From: Prostheceraeus crozeri
Lineage: Eukaryota; Platyhelminthes; Polycladida; Euryleptidae
Direction: 5' to 3'
Assembly (NCBI GenBank): GCA_907163375.1
Contig: CAJQUW010003618.1
Coordinates: 196,001 to 260,000, forward strand
Length of the DNA: 64,000 nt
Position numbers and translations under genes: made by a program. This document shows positions 25,376 to 35,965 of this stretch, piece after piece (the stretch's first letter is position 1; each line of letters starts with the position of its first letter). Below the pieces are notes generated by a model. The model saw nothing but the letters and a program-made list of their open reading frames with translations. It did not search any database and had not been told where the DNA came from.

Positions 25376-25381
25376 AATAAA
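25376..25381 (+). promoter_or_regulatory. Candidate poly(A) signal AATAAA for KAT8
   Basis: AATAAA lies 165 nt after the KAT8 stop codon, the first perfect hexamer I see downstream. The use of this site is inferred; an AT-rich 3' UTR makes chance occurrence possible. Confidence 0.5.
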
Positions 25382-25536
25382 ATAATTTTGAATTGCGACA
25401 ATAATATCGATGTTTTCACATTCATAGTTAACGATAGAGATCGTTTGTTGCTTATACAAGCATGTACATTGGTGATTCGCGTTAGATCAAATCGCCAAAC
25501 GAAAGATGTCCTCAGACTTGAAAGATGATGGTTTAT

Positions 25537-25690
25537 AACGTCACTACTCTTCACTTATTGGGGGCTTGGACGGTGCTGACACTATCACATAGTCCGGATA
25601 CCCTCCCTGACGACTTCCAATTACACTTTCGGGGCTCGACCTAAGGTCGAATGTGCTAGGCTAAGCACTTAGCCGTTGTGCCACCGATAA
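25537..25690 (-). mobile_element. tRNA-derived SINE, family S1, second copy
   Basis: Shares gggggcttggacggtg, gacttccaattacactttcggggc and the A-box part (reverse complement TGGCACAACGGCTAAGTGC) with 12848-13033. It lies about 330 bp downstream of KAT8. Confidence 0.7.
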
Positions 25691-26349
25691 ACAATTTCAA
25701 ATTTCTTGTCAAGTACTTACGTAGCGCTTTGTCCTAATAGTGTATTTAGGAGTGGCTCGGGATGGTCCAAGCGAGCTTGTGCCATCCATGGGTGATATTC
25801 TTCCGGAAATTTGGCATGAAATTTGTTGGGTTTCGAGATTCGTCCAAAAACGCTATAAAACAACGGTGGGGTGGAGGGGTAGGGTCTTTTTTCTGTACAG
25901 TTGTTGAATTTTTGAGTACGATTTGAGAAACAAAAGCTATTTAAGACTGTGTCCTTTCGGTGTTTCATGGTCCATTAGTAGAGGGGACTTTCAGTTGTGT
26001 CAATGTCATAATTGGCAAAGGAGGGTGTAGTCTTCAAACGTCCAATATCTCGGCCAAGTTGACTGAAATACCAATCGAAGTCGCACAAGCCCATATTATC
26101 GTCTCTGATACCTTCTTCAGCTATACACGGAGAAAGTTGTTTCGATGAACATTTATGAAGATTCTTGCATTTGACGAAAGGCACGTCATTTTAGCCACAT
26201 TTCTGCTATAATTGGTTATGCGTCTCTTTTTCTCCCCAAGATCTCCTATATTAGCATCTTCCTATTATTATTACATATTTGTTTTTCTGAGACTACTTGT
26301 TTTCTATATCTCTAAAACATGTAAAATACAAGCAGCATTTATGCAGTTG
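25691..26349. other. No gene recognised downstream of KAT8
   Basis: Overlapping short ORFs on both strands (25717-25968 minus, 25960-26148 plus) show no known motif. Confidence 0.35.
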
Positions 26350-26357
26350 TTAGTAAA

Positions 26358-27090
26358 CAGGGATGTGGAGTTGGAGTTCCGGAGTCCTATCATTTTTGCT
26401 GGAGTCGGAGTACTATCAAATGATAGGACTCCGGCCTATAACTAGACCCGAAGTGTAATGCGAACAAATTATTTATCCTCGTGCATTTGTCATTGTCTTG
26501 ATGTCAGCCTTCTCCGTCAAACAAAAGTACAGAGACATTGATGCATGCAAAGCTTGTAATAGTTGAGGGAATGAACCGTGGTAGTGAAAAAGGATTGTCT
26601 TTTCACTCGATGATATAATAGAGAAGACAAGCCTTCCTATAGCCTCGATCACACTTGCGCATCAAAGGTCACATCAGAGACAAAAATGAAATAGCTTGTT
26701 TGAGAACATTACCTCTTGCCCAGACGTTAATCTTGTATGATGGCTCCTCCAATGCGCATATTAAAATCGAAAGTGCGCTCATATTCTTTGAAGAAGGATG
26801 GGGGATTTCCTGTTTGGTAGAGACTGGAGAAAAACCGTGTGAAGCACACATCAACAAGATGGGAGGAGCCCAGTCGTATGCATCCAACTTGAAGCGACAT
26901 TTGATAAACTTTCATTGAAAAGATTGATAGTTGATGCACAAATGATAACTAAAGATAAGTTCAGATAGGCTTATGATGATCTATGATGTAGGTTTTTTGT
27001 GCTGTTCACCCGGAGTCGGAGTCCTATGCCGGAGTCCTATCAACCCCCGGAGTCGGAGTCCAATCAAAATGATATGACTCCGCATCCCTG
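26358..27090. mobile_element. Non-autonomous hAT element (733 bp) with a BED-finger remnant
   Basis: Inverted ends cagggatgtggagt (26358) and actccgcatccctg (ending 27090), with repeated ggagtcggagtcc blocks inside both ends. Target duplication ttagtaaa (26350-26357) and ttagtaag (27091-27098), seven of eight. The + frame 26655-26918 ends CEAHINKMGG..SNLKRHLINFH, matching the C-terminal half of a BED zinc finger (GG..SNL.RHL...H), as in hAT transposase N-termini. No catalytic domain remains. Confidence 0.85.
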
Positions 27091-27166
27091 TTAGTAAGCT
27101 GAGTGATATAACGACCAGAAAAACAGGTGCAGCATGCAAATCTTCCTTGATTTGGTGGTGAACTAT

Positions 27167-28454
27167 ACTCATTGACAAAATTTTTGAAACATTTCTTTAA
27201 CTTATTTCTTTTTGACTGGTATAGATACATGTATGTATGATACCCTGATAATTTAGTCACAATCTCCACCAAGTCGCTAGCACAGAAAAACAACGCATGT
27301 AGCAGATTCAACTTTAATAGCGCGTGTGCCCCCTCTAGCTCCAATACATTCAGTAATCCGAGATGGCATGGATTCACAAAGTTTCTGAATGAAGGATGTT
27401 TCAAGGAGAAGCCACTGCTCTGTCAGTCTTTCAGAGAGAATCTTCAGGGACACTGGTGGAAGTGAATAGCAGCCTCTCTCACTCGCCGCCGAAGCTCGTC
27501 CCAGACTTGTTCAATGGGTGACAAGCCAGGTGAGCGTGCAGGCCAGTCAAGGGTTTGAATGTTCAATCTCCTAACAGTAACAATGACAGCCGAGGAGCGA
27601 TGTGGTCTTGCGTTGTCGTCTTGGAAGACGAGATCCTCCACCCTGACCACTGGGGCAACAACAGGAAGCACAATTTCATTGAGATACCTCTCTCCAGTCA
27701 ACGTGCCTTTGATGATGACTGCTGTCGTTCGTCCGCCATGCCAAATGCCACCCCACAGCATAACACTTCCACCACTATATCTGTCGTGTTCTTTATACAG
27801 CATGGGGCAAAGCGTTCACCTGGAAGACGATGCAGTCTGACACGACCGTCATTGAAATCCAGAGTGAATCTCGATTCATCGGTCCACAAGACTTTCTGCC
27901 AGTGATGGTCATTCCATGAGCGATGGGCATCACACCAGGCAACTCGTCTTCTGCGGTGCTCAAAACTCAATGGAATTAGGACAGCTGGTCGTCGCGATTG
28001 AATTCCAGCTTCTCGCAATCTTCGGTAAGCCGTTCGAACGCTACAGTCTATATTTGAGACACTCTTCCAGTGTACGACTAGCTTTGGGACTGACACAAAT
28101 CTATTTCTCTTTGCAGCTAAAACTAGACGTGCGTCTGTCCTTCCTGCAGACTTTCTTGGTCGACCAGATCCCTTCTTCTTTTAACATCTTCTGCTTTCCA
28201 TCGACACCACCACCTCCAAACAACGACTCTCGATAGTTGCAGCTCTTCGGCAAACACTCGCACAACTTCTACCACAACGAATCATTCCAATAGCCATACC
28301 TCTGGTGAACTGATCGTGTGCCATTTTATTTTACAAAAGCAGGATTTCAGTTCACGTTTATGTTCAATTTGTAAAAGCAATTGTGACAGTTGCATCGATA
28401 TCAAAATTTGAAACTTGGCCACCATAGATCTTTCTCCATTCTCTAATGTGTTGA
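27167..28454 (-). mobile_element. Tc1-like transposon, about 1.3 kb, decayed
   Basis: The right boundary is set by divergence from the copy at 1-156; a TA follows at 28455-28456. The left boundary is approximate. Clear terminal inverted repeats were not found. Imperfect direct repeats (ccttgatttggtggtgaactat, 27145-27166; ccttggtttggtggtgataa plus ctat, 28458-28481) flank it, which is not usual for this family. Confidence 0.75.
27444..28324 (-). pseudogene. Tc1-like transposase (DD34E), broken
   Basis: Minus strand from ATG 28324-28322. Seen in order: an N-terminal helix-turn-helix part (FTRGMAIGMIRCGRSCASV), GRPRKSAGRTDARL (the usual GRPR hinge), WTDESRFTL (first D), then FQDDNARPH (second D) and SPGLSPIEQVWDELRRRV (E, 34 residues after the second D). 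An in-frame TAA lies near 28195 and the frame changes near 27800, between the first and second catalytic residues; the C-terminal end near 27430-27330 is again in another frame. Family members use this DDE enzyme for cut-and-paste at TA. This copy cannot make a full enzyme. Confidence 0.85.
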
Positions 28455-28481
28455 TATCCTTGGTTTGGTGGTGATAACTAT

Positions 28482-30597
28482 TATTAAAATCTATTGAGTT
28501 GATTTGTAAACAAAATTTCTGACAATGCCAGATCGTCATAAGGCCGACAAATATCAATAAGTAGTACAAAAATGGTGTCTGAGTTTCCGGAAATGGCGTC
28601 TTGCCAGAATCTCACCCATGGTGCCATCTAGGATGACGGAACAAGCTGAATGACTGCATAACAACTGCTTTGCGGTGCGACCGACAACCATTTGAATGCT
28701 AGTTGTTGCAAAAGTTGTGGTTATGTCAGGACTCATCAAAACGTGTACGGCTGCAAACGAATTTAGCATGTGCATAGAGTCCTACCCTTTAGGCAAATAG
28801 AGTTATAGGAAGACTCTAAATGAAACAAATGAACGTCACAATGGGGCGTTTGAAGTTCAAATGTCTTAGAATTTTTGTCGCCATGTCCACCACATGCATC
28901 GCTTTTGAGCCTAATCAGAAGGTTTGAAGAATCTGCGGAAGGAACAGCTATAAATAACAATGGTAAATGGATTTTGATATTTTCCACTTCATATAAACTT
29001 ATCTGTCGTTCCACATCAACAATATGTACCCCTACCCCTGTCAACACCCCTGCCGACACTTGATGCACCTTTCTTCAATGTCGATGAAAGCAAGTGCGAA
29101 GAGATGATACACAGTTAATTTCAGTAAACTTAAATTGGTAGATGAAATTCCAAAAAAGACATATGGTGTGAACCATAATTCATGCATTATATCCAGCAAT
29201 ATGAACTAGGCGTTAACTAGGGGTGTTCGAGATTCCGAGTAGGATCTAGAGTCTGACTGGATTCATAAATGATAAGTAAAACGTCAGGATTCAGCATGTC
29301 TGAAGTCATGATGTTAATCATTTTAGATCATAATGAATCTCAACCTTTTGCACCTTCGATGACACATTTTATTTAATTTTAATGGTTGAATTGCTTGAAT
29401 CCTTGATATGAACCATTCTTCATGCATATGTGTGCACGTGTGTTGGCACTCAAGGGTTTATTGTTACTCATGCTTTTCACCAGCCTTTCCTTTATACAAA
29501 TTCTTGTATGAAAGTTTTAACAGCTCAGAATCGCATTTATTATCATAACATTAAAAACGCACTTCTGAGCCATTTGAGGCATTCGAGTAAACCCATTTCA
29601 TATCTCAGTTGTATGATTCTAAAAAATGAAGAGACCTCAAGGGGTCTTCTATAATCATTTAGCTTACATGTACAGTGCATATTGATTTGACGATTTTGCT
29701 ACAAAGTCGGCATCATGCTAGCTCATCTGTGGCATGAAATTGTCAGGCATTTAAACGGAAAATATCAATCTCATTGACTTCTTTACTTGCTGACATTCTT
29801 CGTATTATTCAAGATACCTTACACGCATAGATTAATGTTTTACATAATGAATAATTAACTTTAACTAAAATTTGATGAACTCATTTGTTACTGTCAGAAG
29901 ACTTGAAGATATGATTCATGATCAAAATAACGGATGAGGATCTACAATATCTACCTACATCCGCAATGCTACCTCTAGACCTACATTCAAGCTTAACGTC
30001 CTAGATTTTAGTGATTTACTACAAAAGTTTCAGAATAGTAGATACAGAAAAAAACACTGCCAGTGTATCTATGGCAATACAGTGATAGTAATTGGAGAAG
30101 CATCAATTCCGTTCGCTCATGAACAGCTAGTCAGTTCAGTGACAGTAGCTGGAATAGTAGCTCACTCACTAAGAAGCTTGAATGCACTGGTCACCATTAT
30201 TAAAGAATATAGACATCCTTTCTGTGACGGCGCATTGAACTCATATACGAAAAGAACTGCTAATATGGACATTGTACAAAATAGGCCTGCCACTATATAG
30301 CTTTGGAAACTCCGCTCCTTTACTGCATTTTCTCAATAAATCACTAAATTGTTGTGGATTGAATAGAAATAGATCCTAGTGGTTCGTTTTGTGAAATTTC
30401 ATCGGCAGTCAGCGACTGCATCAACTCATTAGCGACAAATGTGTCGTGTCGAGAGGTAATGTAAATATCGGCGAAGTCGCACTCCAATGCCAGAACTACT
30501 AAAATTGGTTATTATTAAGCCCTAGCATCAATGAAATTAATTTATTTGAATACCTCAAGGGTCCACACAATTTATTTGGAAGCGTTAGGCCCATAGA
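28482..30597. other. No gene recognised (2.1 kb)
   Basis: Minus frames 28554-28775 and 28763-29068 and the + frame 30082-30300 are fairly open but match nothing I recognise. Near 29220 a taggggtgttcgagattccg stretch may be an old hAT end. Confidence 0.35.
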
Positions 30598-30809
30598 GTA
30601 AGTATGTATAGGTAGAGTGTCGACTCAAAAAAATGTCTGTATACTGTGAAAATTTTTATATCAAAAGATTCAGTTTTTACGGAGAATACGTTCCTGTGGT
30701 TCAAAATTTTATTTGAGTGGTTTTTAAAAAGCTAAATTTTTGCAAATTTAAATACTACCGCCATGACGCCCCTTTGTAAGTAGTATGAAACAAGTTGGAT
30801 ATCAAAAGG

Positions 30810-33329
30810 CTTTTTGAAAAGATTTTTGCTGCAACCGAGTCCTGGTTCAGTGACGTCATTCCTGATATCCTAGTGAACGTGAATAACAATTTTGTATTTA
30901 GAGATGATCGTGATGATGGTCGAGTTGGTGGAGGAGTCGCAGTGTGGACGAACTTTTCACTTAATCCGGTGCGTTTCTATCCTGATGGTCCTTCATACGG
31001 TACAAATAGTGTGTGGTTAACTCTTCCCCGCCTCCACATGATATTCGTTTGTATTTATATCCCACCCTCATCATCCATAAAATATCCATCGGAAGTGGTT
31101 TCTTTCATTTCTAATAACTTGGACAGTTTCCTTACCTCTCATCCAGACTCCGACATTATTTTGACCGGTGACTTTAACCGTTTGGATGTGTCTTATGTAT
31201 TGCATGCATTTGACTTAATAGACTTAATTAAGTCTCCCACCAGGGGTGATGCAATCCCTGACCATGTTTTTGTGTCTTCACCTTTGGAGAACCTTTGTAA
31301 TGTTGATGTTGGTCCCCCGATTTCTTCATCCGACCACAAAACTATTTTGTGTACTCCTAACAAGCATTCGTCAACTCAAAGCAAGACCATGCGAACTGTG
31401 TGTGATTTACGTGAGTCAAACATACAAGCCTTTATTAGTACACTCGAGTATATCGACTTTACTCTACTATATGACAGTAATTTGACAATTGATGAAAAGT
31501 GCTTTATTTTCAATGATGCTGTAAAGTTCTGTTTCGATCAAACAATACCTATGACTACAGTGGCCATGTCTCCAAATGATAAACCTTATGTGAGTCCGCT
31601 TATCAAAGTGCTGATCAACGAGCGATGGCGTGCATATCGTTGTGGTAATTATTCAGTGTACAAACACCTGAGCCTAAAAGTTAAGCGGCTATTATTCGTC
31701 GAAAAACTCAGATGGGCAAACAGGGCTAGTCAATGTCCGAAAGATATGTGGAATATTGTGAATGAAATCAGAGGTACAAAATATTCCAAAAGCTCATGCA
31801 TCGACTCACTGATTTCTCAATTCCCTAACCCAGTCCAAGCAGCTGAAGACATTAACTCCCTCTTCATATCTTCTCAAAGCATTCGCCCAAATTGTGACTC
31901 TATATGCCTACAAGATAAGTACGATTGGTCCCCATCCGTATGTACTGATGATGTTTACAAGTGTCTACACTCGCTTAAATCGAATAAGGCCCCCGGTTTG
32001 GATGGTGTACCTACTGTGCTATATAAGGAAGCAGCTCATATATTGGCTGAGCCTCTCACTAACATTATTAAGACATCTATAATGTCGAGGAAATTTCCAC
32101 AGTCATGGAAACACAGTCGTGTAGTGCCTGTCCCAAAATCTAGCCCGCCATCGATTGAAGAATTACGCCCTATTTCCCTTCTCCCTGTTCCCGCAAAGGT
32201 TTGCGAAAGGTTGATTCTCAACTCTGGTGTTTTACCGCTCTTCCGGAATAGTTTTGGGCCTTATCAGTTTGGAGGTATGAAGTCCTCATCGACCACATCT
32301 GCACTTATATGTATGCACGATATCATAACAGCAACCTTGGACAAGAAAGAGACGATGGGTGTTGTCGCACTTGCCTACGATTTCAGTAAGGCATTCGATA
32401 CTCTTGGTCACGATATTATCCTCAAAACGCTGATCTCTAATGGTTTCCCTTCTGGTTTCTGTCTTTGGGTCCGTGACTATCTGACATGTCGTTTTCAATC
32501 AGTCAAGCTCAATCAGTGTGTAAGTTCAGAACAACCTGTTATTTCTGGTATACCTCAGGGTTCAGTCTTCGGGCCTTATCTGTTTAATGCTGTTGTCGGA
32601 AGTTTGCTCCCAAAGTTCGCGAACAGCGTTATAATCAAGTACGTCGACGATTGCACGGTGATTATCCCTATTCATGCCGAATCAATCTCATCTTACAAAG
32701 AAGAGCATACTCACTTGATGAATTGGTCCATGTCAGCTGGGTTGAAAATCAACATGCGGAAAAGCAAACTTTTATGGTTTCCAAAGATGACTACATGCCC
32801 CCGTCCTGTAATTCCTGATATCTCATCAGTTGATAGCCTTAAAATCCTGGGAGTTGTCTTATCCTCTGATTTGAAGTGGCACAACCATGTTGATTTTGTA
32901 ATCAGAACCGCGTCACGTCGATTGTACGCTCTCCGTGTTCTCCGTCCATTTCTGAACTCTTCACACCTGGCTTCTGTTTATAAAGGACTAATACTATCTG
33001 TGATAGAATATTGCTCTCCCCTATTGATCGGGATGTCAACTGGTGACAAGAATGCTCTTGATCGACTCCAACGTAGAGCTCATCGTATTGTATGTGGTTC
33101 CGATTGTGAATGTGACATTTTTGATGACCTGGAAGGAAGGCGTATACAAGCATCTTTGAAGCTTCTACATAAGATAGTCTCCAACAACGATCATCCCTTG
33201 CACTCTATGTGTCCTGAGAGAATCCCCCGATCTGGTAGATTTGTGCAACCTTTTTGTCGAACTACTCGAAGGAGGAACTCCTTTTTTCCTGCTGTTTCCA
33301 TCATTGAAAACAATACATTTATAGATTGA
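30810..33329 (+). CDS. LINE ORF2: endonuclease (N-terminally truncated) plus reverse transcriptase, open over 839 codons
   Basis: The reading frame is open upstream to a TTG at 30795, but the codons before 30810 belong to the flanking repeat. Endonuclease (EEP fold): TESWFSD near the start, LTGDFNRLD near 31160-31185, SSSDHKTI near 31325-31350. Reverse transcriptase: NKAPGLDGVP (near 31985), RPISLLP (near 32167), YDFSKAFDT with catalytic D (near 32380), SGIPQGSVFGPYLF (near 32548) and YVDD (32640-32651), then LKILGVVL and the C-terminal EYCSPLL, RLQRRAHRIVCGSDCECD and RSGRFVQPFCRTTRRR. Autonomous members nick target DNA and reverse transcribe in place. This copy lacks the endonuclease N-terminus, promoter and any ORF1, so it should not move on its own. 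Low divergence is suggested by the unbroken frame. Confidence 0.9.
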   Translation, partial: LFEKIFAATESWFSDVIPDILVNVNNNFVFRDDRDDGRVGGGVAVWTNFSLNPVRFYPDGPSYGTNSVWLTLPRLHMIFVCIYIPPSSSIKYPSEVVSFISNNLDSFLTSHPDSDIILTGDFNRLDVSYVLHAFDLIDLIKSPTRGDAIPDHVFVSSPLENLCNVDVGPPISSSDHKTILCTPNKHSSTQSKTMRTVCDLRESNIQAFISTLEYIDFTLLYDSNLTIDEKCFIFNDAVKFCFDQTIPMTTVAMSPNDKPYVSPLIKVLINERWRAYRCGNYSVYKHLSLKVKRLLFVEKLRWANRASQCPKDMWNIVNEIRGTKYSKSSCIDSLISQFPNPVQAAEDINSLFISSQSIRPNCDSICLQDKYDWSPSVCTDDVYKCLHSLKSNKAPGLDGVPTVLYKEAAHILAEPLTNIIKTSIMSRKFPQSWKHSRVVPVPKSSPPSIEELRPISLLPVPAKVCERLILNSGVLPLFRNSFGPYQFGGMKSSSTTSALICMHDIITATLDKKETMGVVALAYDFSKAFDTLGHDIILKTLISNGFPSGFCLWVRDYLTCRFQSVKLNQCVSSEQPVISGIPQGSVFGPYLFNAVVGSLLPKFANSVIIKYVDDCTVIIPIHAESISSYKEEHTHLMNWSMSAGLKINMRKSKLLWFPKMTTCPRPVIPDISSVDSLKILGVVLSSDLKWHNHVDFVIRTASRRLYALRVLRPFLNSSHLASVYKGLILSVIEYCSPLLIGMSTGDKNALDRLQRRAHRIVCGSDCECDIFDDLEGRRIQASLKLLHKIVSNNDHPLHSMCPERIPRSGRFVQPFCRTTRRRNSFFPAVSIIENNTFID

Positions 33330-33582
33330 AGATCAGCTACATGTATATGTGATAAAATTTTTTTTTTGTAACTTATGTAGTCCTGTCTTTGCATTTGTGT
33401 GGAACTGTGAAACTATGTGACTTCATCAATCATGACTTAAATGCTCTTACGGCGTACTCTGTGCAACGTCATAACTTTCATTCATTCTGTTTTAGTAACG
33501 TGTAAAAATTTGATTGACGTGTATTTACTTATGTCTTTGTATGATTTTCATTTTTTTGAATATAAACATTACTCTCTCTCTC
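30810..33582 (+). mobile_element. 5'-truncated LINE (Jockey/CR1 superfamily), 2.8 kb, with 8-bp target duplication
   Basis: tcaaaagg stands on both sides (30802-30809 and 33583-33590). The element begins inside the endonuclease coding region, so it is 5'-truncated, and ends in a ct-rich microsatellite (33571-33582), not poly(A). Copy A of repeat R shows the empty site (reverse complement gatatcaaaggaatgaat, about 1043-1060). One long ORF remains open, so the insertion is probably fairly young. Confidence 0.9.
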
Positions 33583-34474
33583 TCAAAAGGAATGAATAAT
33601 CGCTAGCACAGCTTAATTAAGCGGAAATTAAGCTGATGATCTAGGAAATTTCATGAACTGCATTATAATGCAAGTCTTCAAGGAAAAGTTGAGATCTCAT
33701 TGTGCTTCTTAGCTGAGATGTCATTTTTTAAATTCAATTTTCAACGGCATGATTTTATGATTCACAAGGAGTCATTTCTTGAATCTGAAAAGTAATGTGG
33801 ACCCATTAACATCTTTTAAAGTTAATTAAGATAAGTTTCCTTTATTATGATGTTTTGCTCTTTCAGTGACAGTTTGTGACATGATCAAGCTATTATAATA
33901 TAGCTGAGCTTTTAGTGATGGTAGCCCATCTAATTCCTAATTTAACAATCTTTATTGCCTCTCCAAATTGACGTGACATGGAGGATTTGTGGAATACTAT
34001 TCCTTATTCTGTATTGCTATCATTGTCAGTCAAATTCGTTTAGATTTCTCCAAACGTGTGAAAACTGCATATCTCACAGGTGGTACTGAGTCTCGACCAG
34101 GTATCGAAAGGTTATGTCTTCTTTGTTGATATTGCAAATATCTGGAGTTTATCCATGTAGTCAAATTTCATATTGATTATTCAACATTCCGATGCATGCT
34201 ATCAGAAATAGTAAAAACTGTATACAGACCTGTCTCGACGTTTTTGGCGGATACTCCAGGAAGCCATATGCAAAATAAGCGCGCGAATATGTAGTTCGAA
34301 GATATTTGACGAAGATATATAACCATATTCAAAAATATCGCGCTTCTTATTTGTTTATATAAGATTTTTGTTTATGATAATTATCCCAACCAATCTCAAC
34401 GATTAGCGGTACCTCTTTTTATCAAGAGTCAAAGAGCAGAAAAGAGATTAGAGACAAGCGTTCACAGCTTAATG

Positions 34475-34645
34475 AATATAAATAACCTGGCAATTGATAA
34501 ATTTATCAAATCTCATCAGATATGACCACCACAGACATATTTCGACTCGGTGGGCCTCATCAGTCATGGGTAACTTCGAACCAACGACGTTGAAGCTAGA
34601 GGACATATAGAGGTACCCTCTTTGTGCAAGGCCATCGCTCTTAGG
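34475..34645 (-). mobile_element. SINE family S2, minus-strand copy
   Basis: The reverse complement contains B box GGTTCGAAGTT (34572-34582) preceded by tcctctagcttcaacg and followed by gatttgataaatttatcaat, as in 13545-13660. The A-box region (about 34620-34650) is unclear. Confidence 0.6.
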
Positions 34646-34739
34646 CTGGTCCTTCGGTATTAGGTATCCGACCTGGAAATGATTGATGATTCGTGTTTCA
34701 TGACATTATTTGTGTGGCGGTATTAACAAGGGAGCACCG

Positions 34740-35300
34740 CAAGTCCAGTTGCAAATGCTATTGAATGTATTACATGTTGGATGGATACAAACAAAATGAA
34801 TACAAAATTGGAAAAATGTCAACAAATGATCATCTGTCTGTCTCAAGTGCTGTCTATTCTGCCTTTGAAATGAGTGACTTTCGATCTGCTGATGAGTTGA
34901 GATTGCTCGGTGTTATATTTGATCGAGAACTTTCTTGGAAATCACATATCGGTGTGTCAAACCATTTCTTGAAAAGAATGAAATCATTTCGATTTATATG
35001 GCATGTATCAGGAACATACTGGAGTACTGTGCACCTCTATTCGTGAGTCTCGGTGCTTCTCAATCAAGAAGCCACCGCATCATTTGTGGCTCCAGTAGAT
35101 GTGACTGTTCATCATTCATTCCACTTGTCTATAGACGGATTGGTTGGAAACTTTTTCGAGCTCTGCTATGTGATCCTCATCATCCCTTGCACCATTTGAT
35201 CTTTCCAAAATTGACTCATTGCCAAAAGTTTAGTTTACCGCTGTGTACAAACTCCACCATGAGAAGATCGTTTAATTATGTCATCATTAGCTAACTGTGA
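34740..35300 (+). mobile_element. LINE 3' fragment related to the 30.8-kb LINE
   Basis: Translation gives ELRLLGVIFDRELSWKSHI (near 34890-34950), then after a frame change ILEYCAPLFVSLGASQSRSH (near 35015-35075) and RIICGSSRCDCSSF, parallel to LKILGVVLSSDLKWHNH, IEYCSPLLIGM and RIVCGSDCECDIF of the long LINE. It is a second, older and more diverged member; reverse transcriptase motifs A-C are missing. Confidence 0.8.
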
Positions 35301-35869
35301 TTTTCATATGTAACCAACCGTCATCATCTAAATTTGTAATTTTGTATCTTGTTTTATTGTTATTTTCGTTTACTGTACTGTGGCAGCAAACACCTTACCT
35401 GCAGCTCCGACCTCGATGACTCGCAGAATGAAACCAGCTGAGTTATTTGAACATCACTCGAACAAACAATAGCTGAATTTGTTTGTCCAGGTTAATGTGA
35501 ACATTGATGAGCGATTCACTTCACTCCTTGACTGTCGTATAAAAAGACCGACATGTGAAATGAAAATTCATCCGCTTCTGTGCTTTTCAATAAAGCTGAA
35601 TTGGAGACAATTGTTTTCATATCTATGATACAACATGTACTTTATGAAACAATTTGTGTCTTATGTAGATGATCATGGCCCCACGATTCCCATTATTGAG
35701 GCTTTTGCAGAAATAAACGTATTTATTATAATTATTATTATTAGCCAGAAAGGCACTGCCTTGACGCGGGCACGTGGAGGGCGGATTACATGCTACAACC
35801 ACTTAATGCCTCATCCGACATTGAAGAGCTTCATACAACCGCTTCTCATTACATGCTTTCACAAGTAAC

Positions 35870-35965
35870 CTGGCAGTTGCTGAATTTGTCAAATATAAGC
35901 AGATGTAGCCGCCACGAGACAATTTCGGTCTGTTGGGCCTCAGAGTCGTTGGTAGGTCGAAACCA
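35870..35965 (-). mobile_element. SINE family S2 fragment
   Basis: aacctggcagttgctgaatt and the following tgtcaaatataagcaga, gttgggcctcagagt and gtaggtcgaa parallel 34478-34580 with substitutions. Only the tail and B-box side are present. Confidence 0.5.

Larger units (their letters stand above)
30598..34115 (+). repeat. Repeat R, copy B, split by a LINE
   Basis: 30598-30809 and 33583-34115 align with the reverse complement of 1262-1050 and 1050-430. Shared blocks include gtgaaaatttttatat, agtagtatgaaacaa, aattaagcggaaatt, ggaaatttcatga, ctgcattataat, tcttgaatctga and tttctccaaacgtg. Copy B has diverged in its distal part, where the cysteine-rich frame of copy A is lost. Confidence 0.75.

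Noticed and set aside
28763-29068. 101-aa minus frame as a host gene
   Set aside because: Open, but no family recognised, no splice context, and embedded in repeat-rich DNA.
30795-30809. Start of the long LINE frame at TTG, with codons DIKR before the element
   Set aside because: These bases belong to the flanking repeat and the target duplication; the LINE itself begins at 30810, so this is not a real start.
34220-34330. Inverted gcgcgaatat and atatcgcgc strings as a foldback
   Set aside because: Arms are short and imperfect in AT-rich DNA; not above chance.
35635-35720. YVDDHGPTIPI in a + frame, resembling a reverse transcriptase core
   Set aside because: The surrounding residues and neighbouring motifs do not fit a reverse transcriptase, and it lies after the end of the 34.7-kb LINE fragment; probably chance.
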